DNA of 64,000 nucleotides from positions 2,356,001 to 2,420,000 of the forward strand of contig NZ_CP016793.1 in the NCBI RefSeq assembly GCF_001701025.1. The letters run 5' to 3'. Origin of the DNA: Lentzea guizhouensis. Its GTDB lineage: Bacteria; Actinomycetota; Actinomycetes; Mycobacteriales; Pseudonocardiaceae. The notes under the pieces were generated by a model. It searched no databases, had not been told where the DNA came from, and saw only the letters and a list, made by a program, of their open reading frames with translations. Of the stretch, positions 27,456-36,348 are shown in pieces. Position 1 is the stretch's first letter. Each line of letters starts with the position of its first letter. Made by a program: the position numbers and the translations under genes.

Positions 27456-27899
27456 CTACTTCGACTCTTCGCCGACCAGGGTTTCCAACGCGTCCAAGGC
27501 GTTCACCAAAGCCGAGACGTGTTCGGGCGTGAGCTGTTCGATGCGGCGCTGCAGCTCACGCACCCGCGCGGAACGCACGCCGGACACCATGGTCTCGCCC
27601 TCGGGCGTGGGGGTGGCGAGCCAGGCGCGGCCGTCCTGCGGGTCGGGTTCGCGCTTCACGTAACCCGCCTCGACGAGGGCGGCGACGATGCGGGACAGCG
27701 TCGGAGGGGCCACGCCCTCCTTGGTGGCGAGGTCGCCCAGGCGCATGGGGCCGCAGCGGGCGAGCGTCGCCAGCGCGGAGACCGCGCCGGGGCCGAGTCC
27801 GGGGGAACCGGTGCGTCGCAGCAACCGGGCCAGCCGGCCGATCGCCAGGTACAGGCGCGCGGTCGCGTCCTCGACCTCGGCGTCAATGGGGGCCGTCAC
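27456..27899 (-). CDS. MarR family regulator
   Basis: A 147-residue winged-helix regulator: RLGDLATKEGVAPPTLSRIV is the recognition region and EAGYVKREPDPQDGRAWLA the wing. GTG at 27899 is chosen as the first plausible start; the open frame further upstream is unlike the family. It converges on the GNAT gene with a 4-bp gap. The target is unknown. Confidence 0.88.
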   Translation of the reverse strand: MTAPIDAEVEDATARLYLAIGRLARLLRRTGSPGLGPGAVSALATLARCGPMRLGDLATKEGVAPPTLSRIVAALVEAGYVKREPDPQDGRAWLATPTPEGETMVSGVRSARVRELQRRIEQLTPEHVSALVNALDALETLVGEESK

Positions 27900-28006
27900 G
27901 ACGTCTAGTCCTCCTCGGGAACAGGCAATGGTCCATCTTCCCCCAACACGTGTGCACCCAAGGTAGCGGCTCCACCTCGGCAAGATCTGGCAAAGGGACG
28001 GAACGG

Positions 28007-28960
<954 letters not shown>

Positions 28961-28964
<4 letters not shown>

Positions 28965-29923
28965 GACGTTCCTCCTTCGAGCAGCCGCAGCACCTCGCGC
29001 GCCGTGTGCGGCGCCAGCAGCAGACCGTTGCGGTGGTGACCGGTCGCGGCGATGACACCGGGTTCGAGCTCGCGCACGACGGGGACGTTGTCCGGGCTGC
29101 CCGCGCGGAACCCGACGGCGGCCTCGGTCAGCGCGTACTCGGCGAGACCCGGCAGCACGACCTCCGCATCTCGCAGGAGGTCCCGCACACCCGCCACGGT
29201 CACGTCGGTGTCGAAACCGGCCTCGTACTGGGTGGCGCCGACGACCACGCCGTCCGTGCGCGGCACCAGGTAGACGGCACGGCCCTGGACCAGCGCGCGG
29301 ATCGTGTGCCGGGGTGGCGGCAACGCGCCGGGGCGGTGGGTGAGCCGCAGGATCTCGCCCTTGACCGGCCGGATGACGTCCCTCAGCGCCGGGTGCAGCC
29401 CCGCGCTCCACGCCCCGGCCGCAATCACCCGCACCCGTCCGTCCACATCGGACTGAACACCGGCCTCGACGCACGCCTTCCACAGTGCGGAAAGCAGGAG
29501 TCGGTTGTCCACGGCGAGGTCGCTCGTGCGCACCCCACCGCGCACGGCCGGGCCCAGCGACGGTTCGAAGGCGCGGACCTCGCGCGAGGTCAGCAACTCC
29601 CCCGCGTGCCGCAGGTCGGTCAGATCGCCCGGCGACGTGCCGACCGCCAGCGTGCCGGCGGTGAACAGCTCCACGCCGATCGACGCGGCGAACTCCGGCC
29701 ACATCGCCAGCGCCTCGACCCCCTGCGCCACCACGGCTTCCTCACCGGGCCAGGCCTCGGTCAACGGCGCGAGCATGCCGCCCGCCACCCGTGAACCGGC
29801 GTGCGGCGAACCGAGGTCGGACACCGAGACCGAGTAGCCGGCCCGTGCCGCGAACAGCGCGACGGACAGGCCGATGACACCGCCACCCAGGACGGTCACT
29901 TCCACAGTGCTCAAGGCATTCAC
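28961..29923 (-). CDS. thiO: Glycine oxidase ThiO
   Basis: A 320-residue FAD enzyme that oxidises glycine to the imine used by ThiG. The FAD fold is VTVLGGGVIGLSVALFAARA with the second glycine-rich part near SRVAGGMLAPLTEAW. The C-terminal flavin site reads ATGHHRNGLLLAPHTAREVL. GTG at 29923 is two bases from the riboswitch AGGGA; TTG at 29911 is a possible later start. First gene after the second TPP riboswitch. Confidence 0.95.
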
Positions 29924-29925
29924 GC

Positions 29926-30012
29926 TCCCTGCGCCGGCATGACCCGGATCAGGTTCGACGGTCGGAGCGAACCACGCTCCCTCTCAGCCCGGTCTTCTCC
30001 AGGCTCCCGTGC
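29926..30012 (-). ncRNA. TPP riboswitch upstream of thiO-thiS-thiG
   Basis: On the minus strand it carries CACGGGAGCC, GGGCTGAGAGGG, then GTCGAACCTGATCCGGGTCA and TGCCGGCGCAGGGA. It ends against the thiO start, so thiamine pyrophosphate would block ribosome access. Confidence 0.95.
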
Positions 30013-30046
30013 GGACCGCCTTCAACATAACGGTTAACGTGCGTGC

Positions 30047-30685
30047 GTGCCAGGACTCGACGGAAACCTGATCAGGCAACGACTCGCCGACGCGACGCTG
30101 TACCTCTGCACCCCGAACCGGCCTGATCTGGCCGAGTTCGCGGACGCCGCCCTCGCCGGCGGCGTCGACATCATCCAGCTGCGGGACAAGTCACTCGAAG
30201 CGAAGCAGGAGATCGAGGCGCTCGAGGTCCTAGCCGAGGTCACCGCACGCCACGGCAGGCTGCTCGCCGTCAACGACCGCGCGGACATCGCGCACGCCGT
30301 GGACGCCGACGTGCTGCACCTCGGGCAGGACGACCTGCCGGTGCCACTGGCCCGCCGGATCGTCGGCGACGACGTGGTGATCGGCCGGTCCACCCACGAC
30401 CTCGACCAGATGACGGCGGCCGCGGAAGAGCCCGGCGTGGACTACTTCTGCACCGGCCCGTGCTGGCCGACGCCGACCAAGCCCGGTCGCCCGGCGCCAG
30501 GACTCGATCTGGTCCGGGCCACGAGGTCGGACCGGCCGTGGTTCGCGATCGGTGGCATCGACCTGGCCAACCTGCACGAGGTCAAGGCCGCCGGAGCCAC
30601 CCGCGTGGTCGTGGTGAGGGCCATCACGGACGCCGATGACCCGCGCGCCGCCGCTGAATCGTTCAAAGTTGAACTTAGTCGTTGA
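30047..30685 (+). CDS. thiE: Thiamine-phosphate synthase ThiE
   Basis: A 212-residue TIM-barrel enzyme joining HMP-PP and thiazole phosphate. Motifs: [73 protein letters not shown] (pyrophosphate site) and [11 protein letters not shown]. The usual VGPVFPTPTK appears as [10 protein letters not shown]. It starts 34 bp from the riboswitch end but on the other strand, so no riboswitch controls it. Its last codons lie inside the DODA operator pair. Confidence 0.94.
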   Translation: MPGLDGNLIRQRLADATLYLCTPNRPDLAEFADAALAGGVDIIQLRDKSLEAKQEIEALEVLAEVTARHGRLLAVNDRADIAHAVDADVLHLGQDDLPVPLARRIVGDDVVIGRSTHDLDQMTAAAEEPGVDYFCTGPCWPTPTKPGRPAPGLDLVRATRSDRPWFAIGGIDLANLHEVKAAGATRVVVVRAITDADDPRAAAESFKVELSR

Positions 30686-30694
30686 AATTTGAAC
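30661..30694. promoter_or_regulatory. Two related palindromes before the DODA dioxygenase gene
   Basis: GTTCAAAGTTGAAC (30661-30674) is a perfect 6-2-6 inverted repeat and GTTGAAATTTGAAC (30681-30694) a near copy. Their centres are 20 bp apart, two helical turns. The arrangement suggests two regulator dimers (MarR or HxlR type) on one face of the DNA. The first lies within the end of thiE. Confidence 0.6.
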
Positions 30695-30716
30695 AAACCG
30701 GCGTACGCTCGACCCC

Positions 30717-31478
30717 GTGAGCGCACCAGTGCTGTACCTGAGCCACGGGGCACCCCCGCTGGCCGATGACGCCACGTGGACCAGAGAGCTGAAGGACTGG
30801 TCCGCCACACTCCCGCGCCCGGAGGCCGTGCTCATGGTCTCCGCGCACTGGGAGGAGGCGCCGACGACGATCGGCGCGACCGAGACCGTGCCGCTGGTCT
30901 ACGACTTCTGGGGCTTCCCGCAGCGCTACTACCAGGTCACCTACGAGGCACCGGGCGCTCCCGAACTGGCGCAGGACGTGCGCAAGCTGCTGGGCGGGCA
31001 CGTGGAGCAGGACGAGCAGCGCGGCCTCGACCACGGCGCCTACGTGCCGCTGAAGGAGATGTTCCCGGACGCGGACGTGCCGGTGCTGCAGATGTCGCTG
31101 CCCACGCTCGACCCGCGCGAGCTGCACGCGATCGGCCGCAAGCTCGCGCCGTTGCGGGACAGGAACGTCCTGATCGTCGGCAGCGGGTTCATGACGCACA
31201 ACCTGAGCTGCGTGAACTTCCCGGCCGGACCGGACTACGAGCCGCCGTCGTGGTCGAAGGAGTTCGACGACTGGGCCCACCGGCAGCTGGCGGCCGGCGA
31301 CGTGGACGCGTTGCTGGACTTCCAGGTGAAGGCACCCGCCGCCGGGATCGCGCACCCGCGGACCGAGCACTTCGCGCCGCTGTTCGTGGCACTGGGGGCC
31401 GCGAGCGACGAGAAAGCCCGCACCAGCGTCGAAGGCTTCTGGTACGGGCTCTCGAAAAGATCAGTTCAGTTCAGCTGA
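30717..31478 (+). CDS. LigB/DODA-type extradiol dioxygenase family protein
   Basis: A 253-residue class III ring-cleaving dioxygenase. The metal ligands are in LYLSHGAPPL, VLMVSAHWEE and GLDHGAYVPLKEMFPDADV. HNLSCVNFP and GIAHPRTEHFAPLFVALGAA are standard for the YgiD/DODA group. It acts on catechol-like substrates, possibly zinc- or iron-dependent. GTG at 30717 is used. Palindromes at 30661-30694 probably control it. Confidence 0.9.
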   Translation: MSAPVLYLSHGAPPLADDATWTRELKDWSATLPRPEAVLMVSAHWEEAPTTIGATETVPLVYDFWGFPQRYYQVTYEAPGAPELAQDVRKLLGGHVEQDEQRGLDHGAYVPLKEMFPDADVPVLQMSLPTLDPRELHAIGRKLAPLRDRNVLIVGSGFMTHNLSCVNFPAGPDYEPPSWSKEFDDWAHRQLAAGDVDALLDFQVKAPAAGIAHPRTEHFAPLFVALGAASDEKARTSVEGFWYGLSKRSVQFS

Positions 31479-31737
31479 GCCTTCCAGGAACAGGGTGGCG
31501 AGCCGCTGCGCGACGGCGGGCGTCCCGTTGCGGACGCCCCCGCTCGCCGTCAGCAGCAGCACCATGTCGTCGACCGAGAAGTCGGCGCGCAGCCGTCCCG
31601 CCGCCTTCGCCCGGCGCGAACCCGCGGTCGAGCACGTGGATCCGGCAGATCTCCGCCACGGTCCAGCGGAACCCCTCCCAGGGGTCCTGGTGCGCCAGCC
31701 CCTCGTCGACCGCGGCCGTGCAGGCGGCCATCTGTGC
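31461..31737 (-). pseudogene. C-terminal remnant of a TetR regulator
   Basis: The minus strand holds the end of a TetR protein: MAACTAAVDEGLAHQDPWEG and then RWTVAEICRIHVLDRGF. After a one-base shift near 31617 it continues RAKAAGRLRADFSVDDMVLL to LATLFLEGSAELN and the stop at 31461. The DNA-binding half is gone. It ends head-on against the oxidoreductase remnant. Confidence 0.7.
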
Positions 31738-32377
31738 CGAGAATGCGGAACCCCACGCGGGCACCGGACAGATCCGCGTCGCCGTGCGCGCCTCCGGAGT
31801 CACCCCGGGAGACACCTGTCTGCGCTCCGGGCGGTTCGGCGCGCAGGTGCCGCTGCCGCACGTGCCCGGCGTGGACGCGGCCGGTGTCGTCGACGAGGTC
31901 GGCGACGGGGTGACCGGCGTGGGCGTGGGCGACGAGGTGTTCGGGATGGTCGACCTGGCACGGCTCGGCGGCGCCAACGCCGAGCACGCGGTCCTCGCGG
32001 TGTGGGCGGCCAAGCCGGCGGCTGAGCTGGAGCAGGCCGGCGCGGCGGCCAACGTCGAGACCGCCACCAGGGCGCTGGACCTGCTCGGGGTGCGCGACGG
32101 GACGACGGTGCTGGTCGCAGGCGCGGCGGGCGGGGTCGGGACGGTCGCCGTGCAGCTGGCGGCGGCACGCGGCGCGAAGGTGATCGGCACCGCCGGACCG
32201 GCGACCCAGGACTTCGTCGCCTCACTGGGTGCGATCCCGGTCGTGTACGGCGACGGACTGGCGGAACGAGGAGCGTTCACCGTTCCGCTCGCCGAGGTCT
32301 TCCCGCTCGCCCGCGCGGCCGACGCGCACAGGCTGAGCGAGACCGGGCACGCCCACGGCAAGATCGTGCTCGTCTGA
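31738..32377 (+). pseudogene. Remnant of a zinc-type NADP oxidoreductase (MDR family)
   Basis: The frame has GQIRVAVRASGVTPGDTCLR, VPGVDAAGVVDEVGDGVTG, VLVAGAAGGVGTVAVQLAAA and ends ETGHAHGKIVLV, all typical of quinone-oxidoreductase-like enzymes. The first about 25 residues with the start are missing. A second deletion joins VYGDGLAERG directly to FTVPLAEVFPL, removing about 80 residues of the cofactor domain. About 210 residues remain of about 310. There is no credible start codon. Confidence 0.75.
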
Positions 32378-32386
32378 GGAACGCGA

Positions 32387-32418
32387 AAGCGCCGCGACAC
32401 CGGAGTGCCGCGGCGCCT
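32387..32418. terminator. Hairpin between convergent oxidoreductase remnant and protease
   Basis: GCGCCGCG (32389-32396) pairs with CGCGGCGC (32409-32416), with A/T ends that extend the stem. It ends the protease transcript. Confidence 0.6.
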
Positions 32419-32429
32419 TCAGAGGAGTT

Positions 32430-33584
32430 CTAGCCGACCGTCAGGCGCAGGCCGTAGGCGGACAGGATCTCGTTGACCGGCTGGTAGTACGTGGTGCCAC
32501 CGGAGGAGCAGTTGCCGGAACCGCCGGAGGTCACGCCCTGGGCCTGGCCGAAGCCGGTGCCCGCCACCCACGAACCACCGGAGTCACCCGGCTCCGCACA
32601 GGCGTTGGTGCGGGTGAGACCCGACACCGTGCCCTGCGGGTAGCGCACCGACTGGTTGTGCGCCTGGACGGTGCCGCAGCGCCAGCCGGTGGTGGAACCC
32701 GAGCGGCAGATCGACGCGCCGACCGCGGCAGCCTGGGAGCCGCGCACCGTCACGTTGGTGCCGTTGTAGCGGTTCACCCACGGACGCGGGGTCCAGTTGG
32801 AGTTCGTCCGCACCCAGGCGTAGTCGTTGCCCGGGAAGGACGAGCCGGCGAACGTGCCCTGGGCGACCCGGTTGAAGCCGGAGACGCTGGTGCCGGTGGT
32901 GCCGCAGTGGCCCGCCGTCACGTAGCCGCCGGAGACCGAGAAGCCGAGCGAGCAGCGGCCGCCGCCGCTCATGTAGATCGCGTCGCCACCGCGCAGGTCG
33001 TACAGCGGCTTCGCGTTCTCGGTCACCTCTTCGACCGCGACGGCCGGGTTGAGGGACTTCGCGGTGGCGATGAACTGCTCCGCCGCGGCGTCCCTGGTGT
33101 TCTTGTTGACCTCGATCACGACGCTGTTCGACTTCTCGTCGACACGCCAGCTGGCGATCGACTCAGGAGCGTTCATCAGGTCGAGCACCGACTTGGTGCC
33201 GTTGAGCTTGGTGAGCGAGTTCGCGACGACCTTGGTGTCCGCGCCGGTCACGGAGAGTCCCGGCTTGGTCACGGCGACGGTCAGTCTGCCGGTCGACTGC
33301 TCGATCCAGGCTCCGCCGAACGCGTCGCCCAGAGAGGCCTTCGCCTGCTCCGCGATTTCGCTCGACTTGAGGTCAGAGGCCAACCGGACGCGTGCCTGGT
33401 CAGCGTTCAGGCCCAAATCACGCTCGACCGCTTGGAGCAACTCGGCCGGGTAGCTCTCCGTATCGGAACCAGTTCCGCCGACTGGCGCGGCAGGCGCACC
33501 AAACGCCGGTACGCTGAGAGCAGTCACGACTCCGGTGGCGAGCAACAGGGCACCGGTAACACGGGCCGCACTCGTGCGGTTCAT
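32430..33584 (-). CDS. Secreted S1 serine protease, alpha-lytic/streptogrisin type
   Basis: A 384-residue preproprotease. A signal peptide (RVTGALLLATGVVTALSVPAFGA region) is followed by a pro-region of about 160 residues that guides folding. The mature chymotrypsin-like domain starts near YDLRGGDAIYMSGGGRCSLG. The catalytic triad is His in YVTAGHCG, Asp in GNDYAWV and Ser in EPGDSGGSW. Cys pairs are as in streptogrisins. ATG at 33584 follows GAGGGAG; an upstream ATG at 33599 lacks one. Exported as an inactive precursor and self-cleaved. Confidence 0.94.
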   Translation of the reverse strand: MNRTSAARVTGALLLATGVVTALSVPAFGAPAAPVGGTGSDTESYPAELLQAVERDLGLNADQARVRLASDLKSSEIAEQAKASLGDAFGGAWIEQSTGRLTVAVTKPGLSVTGADTKVVANSLTKLNGTKSVLDLMNAPESIASWRVDEKSNSVVIEVNKNTRDAAAEQFIATAKSLNPAVAVEEVTENAKPLYDLRGGDAIYMSGGGRCSLGFSVSGGYVTAGHCGTTGTSVSGFNRVAQGTFAGSSFPGNDYAWVRTNSNWTPRPWVNRYNGTNVTVRGSQAAAVGASICRSGSTTGWRCGTVQAHNQSVRYPQGTVSGLTRTNACAEPGDSGGSWVAGTGFGQAQGVTSGGSGNCSSGGTTYYQPVNEILSAYGLRLTVG

Positions 33585-33943
33585 CAACGTCTCCCTCACT
33601 TTCGGGTGCAGGGGAACCCGAGAGATTGGTTGCAGGGACCTCTCTCGGGGGCTCTAGGGGGACGGGTGGTGGGGCGGCGGCAGGGGTCGCCCCACCCCTC
33701 CCAATCCCGTCCGTGTGACACGGGCGCCGCGCTCCAGTGGTGTGGCCACGAGCCTCATGCGCCCTCCTCTTCGCTCTGTTCCGTCTCTTTCGGAGCTAAT
33801 CTTTCGCCCGATCGAGTGACGTTACGGGTCTGTTATCTATTACGCCCAAACCCGACTGTGGACGAAGTGTGTCACAGCTCACGACAGATCAACTGCGGTG
33901 CGTAGCAATTGACAGTTAACTATCGCTCAAAGTAGTGACGTGA
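33585..33943. other. Intergenic leader region with two hairpins
   Basis: No gene is supported. CCCGAGAG (33617-33624) and CTCTCGGG (33641-33648) form one stem. GGTGGGGCG (33668-33676) and CGCCCCACC (33688-33696) form another. Both would lie in the protease mRNA leader. AT-richer sequence at 33800-33920 probably holds its promoter, but no clear -35/-10 pair stands out. Confidence 0.5.
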
Positions 33944-34450
33944 TCACCGAATGGGGTCGGCGCTGGAGGGAGGCGTCGAGCTGTCGGCCGGCTGCCGGTT
34001 CTCTGTCGTCGTGGTGGTCGGCGCAGTGGGCGTGGTGCTTTCGGCCGACGACTGTCCGGGCGCGCCCGGCGGGGGCGTGACGGTGATCGTCTCGGTGGCC
34101 GGCGGCGTGCTGGTTTCCGTGCGGGTGACCGTTTTCCGCGGCTCTGAGGTCTCCGCCTGCTCCGCCGGACCGGCGCCGCTCGGGTTGCCCGTGACGAGGT
34201 GGACGCTCGTGACGGCGAGGACCGCGACGACGAACGCGAGCAAGCCGCCGACGGCGACGACCTGCCAGCGCTTCTCGCGCTCCATCGACCGTTGGTAGAG
34301 CACGGCGCCCACGGTGGTGACGACACTCGCGAGGACCGCGCCGATGATCGTGCCGACCACGTTCAGGCGCAGGCTCAGCACGGCCGCGGTGACGGCGGCG
34401 AGCACGCTCGCGGCGAGCTTGACGGGGGTGATCTTCTCCTTATCAGCCAT
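33944..34450 (-). CDS. Small membrane protein with Thr/Pro-rich outer tail
   Basis: A 168-residue protein of unknown function. Three or so hydrophobic segments (VKLAASVLAAVTAAVLSLRL, GTIIGAVLASVVTTVGAVLY and VVAVGGLLAFVVAVLAV) are followed by about 80 residues rich in Thr, Pro and Ser. It is divergent from the dehydratase pair across 63 bp. No Shine-Dalgarno sequence precedes the ATG. Confidence 0.78.
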   Translation of the reverse strand: MADKEKITPVKLAASVLAAVTAAVLSLRLNVVGTIIGAVLASVVTTVGAVLYQRSMEREKRWQVVAVGGLLAFVVAVLAVTSVHLVTGNPSGAGPAEQAETSEPRKTVTRTETSTPPATETITVTPPPGAPGQSSAESTTPTAPTTTTTENRQPADSSTPPSSADPIR

Positions 34451-34513
34451 GACACACGTAGGACGTTGGGCACAGTTCACCGGTTGTGACCCCGTGACGT
34501 GCATCATCGACAC

Positions 34514-35443
34514 ATGCGCCTGGTGACCATCGAGGACGTCCGCGCGGCCGCCGCCGCGATCGCCCCGCACGTCGTGCGAACTCCGTTGCTGCCCTTCGAC
34601 TCCACGTTGTGGATCAAGCCGGAGAACCTGCAGCCGATCGGCGCGTTCAAACAGCGCGGCGCGGTGAACGCGTTGTCCCGCATACCTTCCGCGGACCGCG
34701 AGCGCGGTGTCGTGGCGTACTCGAGCGGCAACCACGCGCAGGCGGTGGCGTACGCGGCCAAGATGCTCGGCATGCGGGCGGCGATCGTCGTGCCGGAGAA
34801 CACGCCGCAGCTCAAGATCGACGCGACGCGCGCGCACGGTGCCGAGGTGTTCGTCGTCGGCATCACCGAGCGCGAGTCGCGCGCGGCCGAGCTGGTGCAG
34901 GAGCGCGGGGCGACGTTGATCCCGCCGTTCGACCACTTCGACGTGATCGCCGGGCAGGGCACGGTCGGCCTGGAGATCTGCGCCGATCTTCCTGACGTGA
35001 CGGCGGTTCTGGTGCCGGTCAGCGGCGGCGGGCTGATCTCCGGCGTCGCCGTGGCGGTGAAGGCGTTGTGCCCCAACGCCCGCGTGATCGGGGTCGAACC
35101 GGAGCTGGCCGGTGACGCCGCGGCGTCGTTGCGCGCCGGTGAGCTGGTGCGGTGGGACGCGCACGACCGCGCCCGCACGTCGGCGGACGGCCTGCGCGCC
35201 GAGCCGTCGGAGCTGACCTTCGCGCACATCAAGGAGTACGTGGACGACATCGTCACGGTGTCGGAGGACGAGATCTTCGACGCCGTGCGGCAGATCGCGC
35301 GGCGCACCAGGACGGTGGCCGAACCGTCCGGTGCCACGGTCGTCGCGGCGCACCTGAACCGGTCGCTGCCGGAGGGCAAGACGGTCGCGGTGGTCTCCGG
35401 TGGAAACCTGGAACCGTCGCTGCTCGCGTCGATCCTCGGATGA
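34514..35443 (+). CDS. PLP-dependent serine/threonine dehydratase, copy 1
   Basis: A 309-residue fold-type II PLP enzyme. The PLP lysine is K46 in PIGAFKQRGA, the substrate loop is YSSGNHAQAVAYAA and the phosphate-binding loop SGGGLISG. It has no ACT domain, so feedback by isoleucine is unlikely. It probably deaminates or racemises L-Ser or L-Thr. ATG at 34514 is chosen over GTG 34499; neither has a ribosome site. It overlaps copy 2 (ATGA). Confidence 0.9.
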   Translation: MRLVTIEDVRAAAAAIAPHVVRTPLLPFDSTLWIKPENLQPIGAFKQRGAVNALSRIPSADRERGVVAYSSGNHAQAVAYAAKMLGMRAAIVVPENTPQLKIDATRAHGAEVFVVGITERESRAAELVQERGATLIPPFDHFDVIAGQGTVGLEICADLPDVTAVLVPVSGGGLISGVAVAVKALCPNARVIGVEPELAGDAAASLRAGELVRWDAHDRARTSADGLRAEPSELTFAHIKEYVDDIVTVSEDEIFDAVRQIARRTRTVAEPSGATVVAAHLNRSLPEGKTVAVVSGGNLEPSLLASILG

Positions 35444-36348
35444 TCGCGCTCCCAGACGTCCAGGCGGCGGCACGGGTGATCGCCCCGCACGTGGTGCGCA
35501 CGCCCCTGCTGCCGTTCGGGTCCGGATGGCTCAAGCCCGAGTCGTTGCAGCCGATCGGCGCCTTCAAGCTGCGCGGTGCGCTCAACGCGCTGGCACGTGT
35601 GGAGGACCCGTCGCGCGGCGTGGTGGCGTACTCCAGCGGCAACCACGCCCAGGCCGTCGCCTACGCCGCGCGGTTGCACGGGGTGCCGTCGGCGATCGTG
35701 ATGCCGTCGAACACGCCCGAGGTGAAGGTCGAGGCCACCCGTGCGCTGGGTGCCGAGGTGTTCATCGTCGGGATCACCGAGCGGGTGCAGCGGGCGCAGG
35801 AGCTCGTCGCCGAACGCGGCGCGGTGCTGATCCCGCCGTTCGACCACCCCGACGTGATCGCCGGGCAGGGCACGATCGGCCTGGAGGTCCTGGCCGACCT
35901 GCCGTCGGTCGAGACGGTCGTGGTGCCGATGTCCGGCGGCGGGCTGATCTCCGGAGTGGCCACCGCGATCAAGTCGATCAAGCCGGACGTGCGGGTGGTC
36001 GGCGCGGAGCCCGAGCTGGCCGGGGACATCGCGGCGTCGGTGCGGGCGGGTGAGCTGGTGCGGTGGGACCCCGTGGACCGCGCCAGGACGGTCGCCGACG
36101 CGTTGCGGGACGAGCCCTCGGAGCTGACGTGGGCGCACATCAGCGCCTACGTCGACGACGTGGTCACCGTGACCGAGGAGGAGATCCTCGGCGCGGTGGC
36201 GGCGCTGGCACGGCAGGCCCGGCTCGTCGTCGAGCCGAGCGGAGCGGTCGCCGTCGCGGCCCAGGCCAAGCTGGGTGGCGGTGGTGTCGCCGTCGTGTCC
36301 GGCGGCAACATCGACCCCGCGCTACTGGTGCGCCTTCTCGCCGGCTGA
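35440..36348 (+). CDS. PLP-dependent serine/threonine dehydratase, copy 2
   Basis: A 302-residue paralogue of the previous gene, alignable over its full length. The PLP lysine is K43 in PIGAFKLRGA, with YSSGNHAQAVAYAA and SGGGLISG. Differences cluster in the substrate region (LHGVPSAIVMPSNTPEVKVE against MLGMRAAIVVPENTPQLKID). The two may form a heteromer or act on different hydroxy-amino acids. Its ATG overlaps the copy 1 stop. Its last 27 bases overlap the convergent MFS gene. Confidence 0.9.
   Translation: MIALPDVQAAARVIAPHVVRTPLLPFGSGWLKPESLQPIGAFKLRGALNALARVEDPSRGVVAYSSGNHAQAVAYAARLHGVPSAIVMPSNTPEVKVEATRALGAEVFIVGITERVQRAQELVAERGAVLIPPFDHPDVIAGQGTIGLEVLADLPSVETVVVPMSGGGLISGVATAIKSIKPDVRVVGAEPELAGDIAASVRAGELVRWDPVDRARTVADALRDEPSELTWAHISAYVDDVVTVTEEEILGAVAALARQARLVVEPSGAVAVAAQAKLGGGGVAVVSGGNIDPALLVRLLAG

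Noticed and set aside
33865..33890. CRP/GlxR-like site (TGTGTCACAGCTCACGA)
   Set aside because: Two mismatches to TGTGA-N6-TCACA and no second site; could be chance.
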